Assembly: GCA_018665005.1 (NCBI GenBank)
Contig: JABJEE010000242.1
Span: 1 to 5,083 of the forward strand
Length of the DNA: 5,083 bases
Origin: Flavobacteriales bacterium
GTDB lineage: Bacteria > Bacteroidota > Bacteroidia > Flavobacteriales_D > Crocinitomicaceae
Direction: 5' to 3'
Part shown: positions 1 to 5,083 of the stretch, piece after piece
Numbering within the stretch: position 1 is the first letter of the stretch
Layout: every line of letters begins with the position of its first letter
Translations under genes and position numbers: made by a program
The notes under the pieces: model-generated
What the model saw: the letters and a program-made list of their open reading frames with translations, nothing else
The model's database searches: none
Told to the model about the DNA's origin: nothing

Positions 1-1140
1 AACCTCATTAAAAAGTGGATTGATATCCATATGAATCTCAATGGATTGATTTAAAGTGGTGTTAATGGTATTCCAATCTTCAACAGTTTTACTTCTTTCA
101 TTTGAAAAGGTACAGAAATAGAGGTGTGTATGATTAAATATATTCATGAAACCCGCATTCACCTCGCGTTCTTTAGTGCTGCCGAAAATGCAATAAATTT
201 TGCCCTTATATTTTTCACGAATTTCGTCAAGTGTGATTGCTAAACCATCTTTATTGTGAGAGGCATCTACTATTATTGTGGGCTTGTCTTGGACAATCTC
301 CATTCTCTTCTGATACCCTGTGTTTATATATATATTTGATAGGGACTTTTGGATGATTTCTTCTGAACATTCAATGTGCAGTTCCGACAAAGCGCTGATT
401 GCCGTGTTGACATTTTCCAATTGGTATTTTGGAAGCTTCGCATCGGTATAGCTTTCTTTTGCAATGTAAATTGGTGCTTTTTGCTCACTACTTACTTGCT
501 CGAAAACAGCATAAACTTCATCTTGTTTTTTTCCAATGATAACAGGTGTTTTCTCCTTTATAATTCCCGCTTTTTCTTTGGCGATGTCTTTAAGTGTATT
601 GCCTAAATATTGTTGGTGGTCCAAGCCGATATTGGTAATGACTGAAACGAGTGGGTTGACTACATTAGTAGCGTCTAAACGACCTCCCATGCCTGTTTCC
701 AAGACCACGTAATCGCAATTTTGATTTGTGAAATGGCGAATGGCGAGTACAAATGTGATTTCAAAAAATGAGGGTTTAAAATCGAGTTTCGTATTTCGAA
801 TCGTTTCACAAAAGGCAACAACTTCTTGTTCGGAAATCATGGCTCCGTTCACGCGGATCCTTTCTCTAAAATCAAATAGGTGAGGAGAGGTAAATAAACC
901 AACTTGATACTTTTTTTCCGTGAGGATTGATGCGGTGATACTGCAGACGGATCCTTTTCCATTGGTACCCGCTACATGTATGTATTTTAGTTTCTCAAGA
1001 TCAAGTTCGAATAATGAAAGAAGTTTATGGGTGTGTGATAGTCCAGGCCTATAAGCTTGTCCTCCTTGCTTTTGAAAAGCAGGAAACTGTTGAAACAACC
1101 AGTCGATATGTTCTGAATAATTAATGTCCTGATTGATCAA
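1..1140 (-). CDS. folC: Bifunctional folylpolyglutamate synthase / dihydrofolate synthase (3' end cut by window)
   Basis: This is an ATP-dependent Mur-ligase-family enzyme of the cytosol. It adds glutamate to (dihydro)folate or dihydropteroate. My reading gives 380 residues open to the window edge; the family is usually about 400-430, so only the last few dozen are missing. Visible motifs are the P-loop AGTNGKGS (residues 57-64), TSPHLFDFRERIRVNG (84-99), ETGMGGRLDATN (148-159), ITNIGLDHQQYLG (168-180), the KEKAGIIK segment (188-195) and the C-terminal domain motif DASHNKDG (292-299). No in-frame ATG or GTG lies between the upstream in-frame stop near 1165 and the conserved N-terminus. I chose the TTG at 1140-1138, giving a 20-base overlap with the lipoprotein gene. 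An ATT at 1125-1123, which shares one base with the lipoprotein stop codon, fits the usual N-terminus of homologues better but would be a rare start. No clear Shine-Dalgarno precedes the TTG, so translational coupling to the upstream gene is likely (inference). The family call is very secure; the start is not. Confidence 0.95.
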   Translation of the reverse strand, partial: MINQDINYSEHIDWLFQQFPAFQKQGGQAYRPGLSHTHKLLSLFELDLEKLKYIHVAGTNGKGSVCSITASILTEKKYQVGLFTSPHLFDFRERIRVNGAMISEQEVVAFCETIRNTKLDFKPSFFEITFVLAIRHFTNQNCDYVVLETGMGGRLDATNVVNPLVSVITNIGLDHQQYLGNTLKDIAKEKAGIIKEKTPVIIGKKQDEVYAVFEQVSSEQKAPIYIAKESYTDAKLPKYQLENVNTAISALSELHIECSEEIIQKSLSNIYINTGYQKRMEIVQDKPTIIVDASHNKDGLAITLDEIREKYKGKIYCIFGSTKEREVNAGFMNIFNHTHLYFCTFSNERSKTVEDWNTINTTLNQSIEIHMDINPLFNEV

Positions 1141-1501
1141 AGGGTGTGGTCTTGCGTGGAGTTTTTAGCTTATCCATGCTTTTCTTGAAATTTTTATCGG
1201 ATTCACTTTTAGCATCTTCCTCGACATTAATGTATTTATTATTTGCTTGAGATCTATACTTATAAGGCATGTATTCAAAACCAGGGCTATCAATACCCTG
1301 TTCTTGGCTAAAAATTAATTCATCGAATTCATCTTTCACCTCATTTAAGGCATTGCTTAAGCTGTCGTTTTTTTTCTGAAGTGCAACATTTGATATTTGT
1401 AATTTTTCTATTTTAGAAAGAAGTTCGTCTTTTTCCTTGAATTCTTCAGTACATCCAAGAAATAGTATTGAAAGAAGGGATATAAAAATAAGTTTGATCA
1501 T
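1121..1501 (-). CDS. Small coiled-coil lipoprotein of unknown function
   Basis: I do not recognise a named family for this 126-residue protein. The N-terminus is a short lipoprotein signal: Lys3, a hydrophobic stretch (4-15) and a lipobox FLGC with the lipidated cysteine at residue 17. It should therefore be membrane-anchored on the periplasmic side, inner or outer membrane undetermined. Residues about 25-65 form a regular heptad pattern with core positions L27, I31, L34, N38, L41, N45, L48, L52, V55, F59 and L62. The two Asn fall at successive a positions, as in parallel dimeric coiled coils. The C-terminal half (66-126) is polar, Lys/Ser-rich and probably disordered. The gene starts 3 bases after the TonB-like stop codon, with a weak GGA six bases before its ATG, and its end overlaps folC. 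Its place directly behind exbB-exbD-tonB suggests an accessory role in that envelope complex, but this is inference only. Confidence 0.85.
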   Translation of the reverse strand: MIKLIFISLLSILFLGCTEEFKEKDELLSKIEKLQISNVALQKKNDSLSNALNEVKDEFDELIFSQEQGIDSPGFEYMPYKYRSQANNKYINVEEDAKSESDKNFKKSMDKLKTPRKTTPFDQSGH

Positions 1502-1504
1502 GAC

Positions 1505-2167
1505 TTATCCAGCTTCGATGTAAACGGTATAAAAAGCTTTTCTGTTGGGAGCGTTCGGTTCCGCTTTATATTTTACGTTCTTTTTGATGTATTCTACTAC
1601 GGATTTTACAACATTTTGATCGGGATGACTTGTTGAATTACATGCTTTTGCAGATATGGCTTTGCCTTGTGCATTGATTAATAATTCTACGCATACATTT
1701 CCACTGTAATCGGTGTCATATTCAGGGGGAGTAGGATTATTTTCTCTTTTAGGTTCACCAAATCCTTGACCATTATTTCCGGATCCGCTATTGCCGCTGT
1801 TTCCATCTCCTGTGTTTCCATCTCCAAAACCATTGGAATTGTTACTACCTCCGTTTTGTCCACCGAAGGGGTTTGAAACAGCATCATCTGGTTCGTTATC
1901 CGTTAATTCTTCACTAGAATTATTATTATTTGTAGGAGCGGGTGGAGTGGGTTTTGGTACAGGGTTTTTCGCAGAACTTGAACTTGATGGTTTATTCGTT
2001 TCTGCAACCACATCTTTGATTTCCATGTCCTCAGGGAATGGATCAGAAACTTCTACTGTTGGTGGATTTTCGGCAAATGTGAATTCAATAAAAAGCAAAG
2101 AAACCACGATTCCAACCATAAAAAGAATGGAGCTCGCATATGCTTTTTGTTTATTGTCTATTGCCAT
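1505..2167 (-). CDS. TonB-like energy transducer protein
   Basis: This 220-residue protein has TonB architecture. It has a short cytoplasmic N-terminus, one membrane anchor (about residues 12-31) and a long periplasmic linker. The linker is acidic and Pro/Ser-rich (about 35-98, including a KPTPPAPT stretch), then Gly/Asn-rich (about 99-138). A C-terminal domain of about 70 residues (150-220) follows. The latter has a TonB/TolA-like pattern: a strand around GNVCVELLINAQGKA, a second strand, a helix with VVKSVVEYIKKNV, and a last strand AFYTVYIEAG. TonB proteins carry energy from an ExbB/ExbD motor to outer-membrane transporters. The adjacent exbD and exbB genes, 5 and 12 bases apart, support this role. 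The typical YP motif of TonB is not visible, so a TolA-like role or another Bacteroidota-specific partner is possible. Two cysteines (159 and 176) lie in the C-terminal domain. The start ATG at 2167 is the only sensible one, just ahead of the membrane anchor. Confidence 0.85.
   Translation of the reverse strand: MAIDNKQKAYASSILFMVGIVVSLLFIEFTFAENPPTVEVSDPFPEDMEIKDVVAETNKPSSSSSAKNPVPKPTPPAPTNNNNSSEELTDNEPDDAVSNPFGGQNGGSNNSNGFGDGNTGDGNSGNSGSGNNGQGFGEPKRENNPTPPEYDTDYSGNVCVELLINAQGKAISAKACNSTSHPDQNVVKSVVEYIKKNVKYKAEPNAPNRKAFYTVYIEAG
1798..1825 (-). repeat. Short 15-base tandem repeat inside the Gly/Asn-rich linker of the TonB-like gene
   Basis: The 13-base string TGTTTCCATCTCC occurs at 1798-1810 and again at 1813-1825 on the plus strand, a period of 15 bases. 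In the coding strand it yields consecutive five-residue units GDGNT and GDGNS (residues about 116-125), followed by degenerate units GNSGS and GNNGQ. The period is a multiple of three, so copy-number change would lengthen or shorten the periplasmic linker without a frameshift. Confidence 0.7.
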
Positions 2168-2172
2168 ACTAT

Positions 2173-2610
2173 TTATTTATCAAATGCCAAGACAGGTTGC
2201 CATTCTTGGGATTGAGCCAAGATCAATACCTGAAAAACGGCATCATAATAAGCGGTCTTTTCACCTGCAATTCTAACCTTAGTTTTACCTGAATTTTTTA
2301 CCGCCTTACTGATTTCCGATTTCATTGATTCATAATCCAATAATCCTGATAATGGTTCACCTTCTTGACTCACTTGATACAGCTTTTGACTATCACTTTC
2401 CTCTGGAACACGATTTAATACGATTACAGTTGGTGTAATTCTTTCTGGATCAGTTTTGGTGCTTTCATTTGCCTGAGGAAGGTCCAATGGCGTTTGATTG
2501 TTGGCCATTAAGCTTAAGATGATAAAGAATATCAATAATAGGAAGACAAGGTCTGTCATACTCGCCATTCCACCCTCAATCTTGATTTTATTTCGTTGGT
2601 TTAAATTCAT
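2173..2610 (-). CDS. exbD: ExbD/TolR-family biopolymer transport protein
   Basis: This protein is the single-pass partner of ExbB in the ion-driven motor of the inner membrane. It is 145 residues, a normal family length. After a basic cytoplasmic tail comes the membrane helix (about 19-36), with the ion-carrying aspartate at D20 in MTDLVFLLLIFFII. This corresponds to Asp25 of E. coli ExbD. Just outside the membrane is the PLDLPQA segment (41-47), matching the short LPxA-type motif of the family. A periplasmic dimerisation domain follows, ending in KVRIAGEKTAYYDAVFQVLILAQ-type sequence (111-133). The gene lies 12 bases after exbB and 5 bases before the tonB-like gene, so the three are almost certainly one transcriptional unit. 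Only one ExbD-type subunit is present here. No Shine-Dalgarno is seen before the ATG. A TolR role cannot be excluded from sequence alone. Confidence 0.93.
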   Translation of the reverse strand: MNLNQRNKIKIEGGMASMTDLVFLLLIFFIILSLMANNQTPLDLPQANESTKTDPERITPTVIVLNRVPEESDSQKLYQVSQEGEPLSGLLDYESMKSEISKAVKNSGKTKVRIAGEKTAYYDAVFQVLILAQSQEWQPVLAFDK

Positions 2611-2622
2611 GATACGAGATTT

Positions 2623-3294
2623 TTAGTTTTCTTTCTTGTTGTCGTAATTTTTCATCAGGTTAAAAGAAACGTTTTCCATCTCAATCGCAATTTTTTCTAG
2701 CTTCATGACAAGGTGATTGTATCCTACATATGCTACAATCCCTACTACCAAACCAGAAACGGTAGTAGTCATTGCAGTTAATATCCCTCCTGAAATCATC
2801 GATATTTCAAGTGATTTTGACGCTTCTAAAGCCATAAAGACCTCAACCATACCTATTGTAGTTCCGAGGAATCCAATCATGGGCGCAACACCTGAACAGG
2901 TTGCTAGTACTCCGACTTTTTCTCCGAGTCGTGCCATCTCAAAATCTCCTTGATTTTTAAGCTGGGATTCGGCTGTTGATTTTTTACTTCCTTGTTTGGT
3001 AGTATCAATATATTTCGAAATTAATTTCTTAAATGGGTTTGTCGAGTTTTCATATTTACTCAACATCATGGAGTCATATTCTTCCTCAATTTTTTTATTA
3101 ATATTTCCGTAGCTTTTTAAAATGCTATTGTAATCGAGGTATTTCGTAACGAAAATATAAACCACATATCCCAATACAAGAAGTAAGATGATATTAATGG
3201 ATAAACCAACGAGTTCATCAGTATTTACGAAGACTTCCCAAAAAGTTTTTGTGGTTTCTTTGGTGTCTTTAGCGAGAAAAAATAAATTATTCAT
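2623..3294 (-). CDS. exbB: MotA/TolQ/ExbB-family proton channel subunit
   Basis: This 223-residue protein would form the inner-membrane channel with ExbD. Three membrane helices are visible: about 30-49, 125-155 and 167-190. A cytoplasmic region rich in Lys/Glu/Ser separates the first two (about 52-124). The second helix carries the signature MIGFLGTTIGMVEVF (139-153); T145 matches Thr148 of E. coli ExbB. The third helix carries TAMTTTVSGLVVGIVAYVGYN (173-193), where T178 matches Thr181. By the same alignment the E. coli Glu176 position is Thr173, so the pore glutamate is absent. There is no signal peptide or N-terminal extension of the kind seen in some larger ExbB proteins. The gene follows nhaD by 31 bases and precedes exbD by 12. 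The symbol reflects the operon partner tonB; the family also includes TolQ. Confidence 0.92.
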   Translation of the reverse strand: MNNLFFLAKDTKETTKTFWEVFVNTDELVGLSINIILLLVLGYVVYIFVTKYLDYNSILKSYGNINKKIEEEYDSMMLSKYENSTNPFKKLISKYIDTTKQGSKKSTAESQLKNQGDFEMARLGEKVGVLATCSGVAPMIGFLGTTIGMVEVFMALEASKSLEISMISGGILTAMTTTVSGLVVGIVAYVGYNHLVMKLEKIAIEMENVSFNLMKNYDNKKEN

Positions 3295-3325
3295 AAGTGT
3301 AAAACGTTTAGTTTCAGATTTGTTA
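3295..3325 (-). other. 31-base spacer between nhaD and exbB, the longest non-coding gap in the window
   Basis: The spacer is AT-rich. It contains a perfect 8-base palindrome AAACGTTT at 3302-3309 but no hairpin followed by a T run, and no Bacteroidota-type TAnnTTTG promoter box. I see neither a terminator nor a clear promoter, so read-through from nhaD into exbB is the simplest reading. Confidence 0.5.
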
Positions 3326-4675
3326 CTATAAAATTAAGAAAACTCCGATACCGGCAAAATATCCAATTAAAGCCAATAAAGAAATTCTTTTCAAATACCA
3401 GAAGAATGAAATGTTCTCCATGCCCATTGCCACAACTCCTGCTGCAGATCCAATGATAAGCATTGAGCCTCCTGTTCCTGCTGCGTATGCAATAAAGTGC
3501 CATACATTTGCATCCATGGCGTCAGGAAACATTCCCATTGAGGCCGCAACCAAAGGAACATTGTCAATAATGGCTGAGCCAATTCCCAATAGAGAAACGA
3601 ATACCCGTTCATCCATCATGCCATTCACTTCATTTCCGAAGGTGAAAATCATGCCTAGGCTTTCTAGAGCAGCAACCGTCATCAAAATACCCAAGAAAAA
3701 TAAGATGCTTGGCATTTCAATTTTCGTAAGGGCCTTAAAGGTAGGACCGTGGCCGTGATTATCGTTTTCCTTTTTTGACAAAGTAAACTCTCGATTAGTT
3801 ATCATTTCTGCGGTCATCGACATAAGGCCAAGAGACAACATCATTCCAATGTATGGAGGAAGATGCGTTATTGTTTTAAAAATAGGAACAAAAACAATTA
3901 AACACAGTCCAAGGATAAGCATGAACGCACTGTTTTTACTGCTTTCCTCTTGGTTGTCTTCAGCTTCAATTTCACCTCTAAAAATTGGTAGTCGGGTTGC
4001 TATAACTGTTGGGATAATCATACACACAATAGAAGGCAATAATAGGGTTTTTATTAGCATTACAGCGGTCACTTTGTCTTGCATCCATAGCATTGTGGTT
4101 GTGACATCACCAATTGGAGACCATGCTCCTCCGGCATTTGCAGCAATAATGATCATACCAGCAAACCACATTCTAAGATTTTTGTCTTTTATGATTTTTC
4201 TAAGAATTGTGATCAATACGATTGTAGCGGTTAAGTTGTCAATGATTGCAGACAATATAAAAGCCAATATACTAACGATCCATAGCAATTTTGACTTTCT
4301 CCTTGTGGTGATCATAGACTTGAAAGTCTGAAAGCCATTAAAATGATCAATGATTTCGACGATCGTCATTGCTCCGACCAAGAAGATCAGTATTTCACAA
4401 GTTTTACCAAAATGATAAAGCAATGTATGCTCCATATACTCCATTTTGCCCATTTCTCCATGTGCGCCATGAAGTGGAAGATTTGCGAATCCTTCTACAA
4501 GACTGTGGCTTCCTGGATCAAACCACTGATCAAAACTATTGATACCAAAAGCAACTCCTGCCCATGCCAACGCCATCATTACAAGGGCTGGTATAAGCTT
4601 GTCTATTTTTAAGGGGTGTTCTAATGTAATTGCTAAATATCCAAATACAAAAACTAAAAAAATAAAAATTTCCAT
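3326..4675 (-). CDS. nhaD: NhaD-type Na+/H+ antiporter
   Basis: This 449-residue multi-pass inner-membrane protein of the ion transporter (ArsB/NhaD/SLC13-like) superfamily exports Na+ or Li+ in exchange for H+, which matters for salt and alkaline-pH homeostasis. Its length is typical for NhaD. Two pseudo-repeats are visible: SAIIDNLTATIVL (142-154) and SAIIDNVPLVAAS (367-379) at matching positions in the two halves. They are followed respectively by AGGAWSPIGDVTTT (181-194) and GTGGSMLIIGSAAG (400-413). These Asp-Asn and Gly-rich hairpins are the likely ion-binding cores. Loops 69-84 and 306-310 hold several histidines (HGAHGEMG, HGHG). The N-terminus begins directly with a membrane helix (1-18), and no signal peptide or extension is present. 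The start ATG at 4675 lies 3 bases after the dehydrogenase stop codon, with TATAAATC in front of it instead of a Shine-Dalgarno. Co-transcription with the dehydrogenase is likely. Confidence 0.95.
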   Translation of the reverse strand: MEIFIFLVFVFGYLAITLEHPLKIDKLIPALVMMALAWAGVAFGINSFDQWFDPGSHSLVEGFANLPLHGAHGEMGKMEYMEHTLLYHFGKTCEILIFLVGAMTIVEIIDHFNGFQTFKSMITTRRKSKLLWIVSILAFILSAIIDNLTATIVLITILRKIIKDKNLRMWFAGMIIIAANAGGAWSPIGDVTTTMLWMQDKVTAVMLIKTLLLPSIVCMIIPTVIATRLPIFRGEIEAEDNQEESSKNSAFMLILGLCLIVFVPIFKTITHLPPYIGMMLSLGLMSMTAEMITNREFTLSKKENDNHGHGPTFKALTKIEMPSILFFLGILMTVAALESLGMIFTFGNEVNGMMDERVFVSLLGIGSAIIDNVPLVAASMGMFPDAMDANVWHFIAYAAGTGGSMLIIGSAAGVVAMGMENISFFWYLKRISLLALIGYFAGIGVFLIL

Positions 4676-4678
4676 GAT

Positions 4679-5083
4679 TTATACAAGTTGATTTAAGGCT
4701 ATTTCGAAAGCCGCTTTGGCAAGCCCTGTATTTTCAGGCTTTACTTTATGCGTTTCTTTTAAAGCGTTATATATGGTTTGACTTGTGTCCTCAAATATTT
4801 CATGATCATTTAGTTTTTTTAGGTCATGAGACATCAAATAGGCAAAAACACGAGCCATTCCGCAATTCGCAATGAAATCAGGGATTAACGAAATGGAATC
4901 ATCTGCTTCTTCAGCAATCGGTCCAAAAAAGATTTCAGGGTCTGCGAAAGGAACATTGGCTCCAGAGGAAATGACTTTAACTCCTGCATTTTTCATTCGA
5001 TTCAATTGTTCTTGAGAAATCATCCTAGAACCAGCACAAGGAATGAAAACATCTGCTTTAACATCCCATATTTTTGCATTGAT
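4679..5083 (-). CDS. Glu/Leu/Phe/Val-type amino acid dehydrogenase, C-terminal part (5' end outside window)
   Basis: The frame is open to the window edge and gives 134 residues, the C-terminal end of an NAD(P)-dependent amino acid dehydrogenase. An ATG at 5023 exists but lies inside the conserved domain, so it is not the start. Visible family features are VKADVFIPCAGSRMIS (8-23), matching the segment CDILIPAA of the nucleotide-binding domain; KVISSGANVPF (36-46), matching the EGANGPT region; and SLIPDFIANCGMARVFAYLMS (65-85), matching PDILANAGG. These enzymes interconvert an amino acid and its 2-oxo acid with release or capture of ammonia. The substrate (glutamate, leucine or other) cannot be told because the substrate-binding N-terminal domain is outside the window. 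The NCGMAR variant of the usual NAGG motif argues for a Bacteroidota-type subgroup (from memory). The gene ends 3 bases before nhaD. Confidence 0.85.
   Translation of the reverse strand: MNAKIWDVKADVFIPCAGSRMISQEQLNRMKNAGVKVISSGANVPFADPEIFFGPIAEEADDSISLIPDFIANCGMARVFAYLMSHDLKKLNDHEIFEDTSQTIYNALKETHKVKPENTGLAKAAFEIALNQLV

Larger units (their letters stand above)
1..5083 (-). other. Predicted single transcription unit of seven genes
   Basis: All seven genes lie on the minus strand. The junctions are 3, 31, 12, 5 and 3 bases, and finally a 20-base overlap. No rho-independent terminator or convincing promoter box was found between them. Both ends run beyond the window, so the operon promoter (upstream of the dehydrogenase) and terminator (after folC) are not visible. 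Internal promoters within coding sequence cannot be ruled out. Confidence 0.65.

Noticed and set aside
309..345. TATATATATA run suggesting a non-coding AT-rich element
   Set aside because: It is inside the continuous folC reading frame (codons for SNIYINTGY) and needs no other explanation.
376..606. 76-codon plus-strand open frame rich in Phe and Cys
   Set aside because: It lies opposite conserved folC sequence and shows no domain or signal.
1791..2276. 161-codon plus-strand open frame antisense to the tonB-like gene and exbD
   Set aside because: It is the complement of low-complexity Gly/Asn/Pro codons, has no family-like sequence, and crosses two well-supported genes on the other strand.
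3302..3309. Palindrome AAACGTTT in the nhaD-exbB spacer as a possible operator or terminator
   Set aside because: Only eight bases long with no stem-loop plus T run; chance occurrence in AT-rich DNA is likely.
3291..3503. Minus-strand open frame overlapping the end of nhaD in another frame
   Set aside because: It is an out-of-frame shadow of nhaD; composition is unlike a real protein and it would cover the spacer and exbB start.
3849..4331. 160-codon plus-strand open frame antisense to nhaD
   Set aside because: Its hydrophobic look comes from reading the complement of membrane-helix codons; nhaD is strongly supported by conserved motifs on the minus strand.
4531..4538. TAGTTTTG on the minus strand, matching the Bacteroidota promoter box TAnnTTTG
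   Set aside because: It lies inside the nhaD coding sequence, no upstream TTTG-type box was found at the right distance, and such a short match is expected by chance.
1..5083. Search for CRISPR repeats, insertion sequence ends, tRNA or rRNA genes
   Set aside because: No regularly spaced repeats, inverted terminal repeats, transposase-like frame or cloverleaf-like sequence were seen; nearly every base is in a housekeeping-type gene.

Overview
The window is AT-rich and carries seven genes, all on the minus strand and packed head to tail. The largest non-coding gap is 31 bases. The gene types, the nearly absent Shine-Dalgarno sequences and the order (Glu/Leu/Phe/Val-type dehydrogenase, NhaD antiporter, ExbB, ExbD, TonB-like protein, small lipoprotein, FolC) suggest a member of the Bacteroidota, most likely a Flavobacteriia-like organism. 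That placement is inferred from protein style and gene order, not from a marker gene.

Layout in the direction of transcription (right to left): 5083-4679 is the C-terminal third or so of an amino acid dehydrogenase, cut by the window edge. 4675-3326 is a full-length NhaD-type Na+/H+ antiporter. 3294-2623, 2610-2173 and 2167-1505 form an ExbB / ExbD / TonB-like energy-transduction cassette. 1501-1121 is a short coiled-coil lipoprotein of unknown function. 1140-1 is folC, lacking only its last residues at the window edge. It overlaps the lipoprotein gene by 20 bases and has no ATG start.

How the genes may work together: NhaD exchanges Na+ for H+ across the inner membrane. ExbB/ExbD use the ion-motive force at the same membrane to energise the TonB-like protein, which reaches through the periplasm with a Pro-rich and then Gly/Asn-rich linker. 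The lipoprotein, with a strong predicted dimeric coiled coil, is translated directly after the TonB-like gene and may be an accessory of that envelope complex. FolC (folate polyglutamylation) and the dehydrogenase are metabolic enzymes that appear to be co-transcribed; no mechanistic link to transport is visible.

No RNA gene, mobile element, CRISPR array, clear promoter or terminator was found. The window is mostly a conventional housekeeping/energy operon. The points most worth checking are the uncharacterised coiled-coil lipoprotein, the non-ATG start of folC, and the unusual residues in the ExbB and TonB-like proteins. I do not see convincing evidence for an entirely new system.
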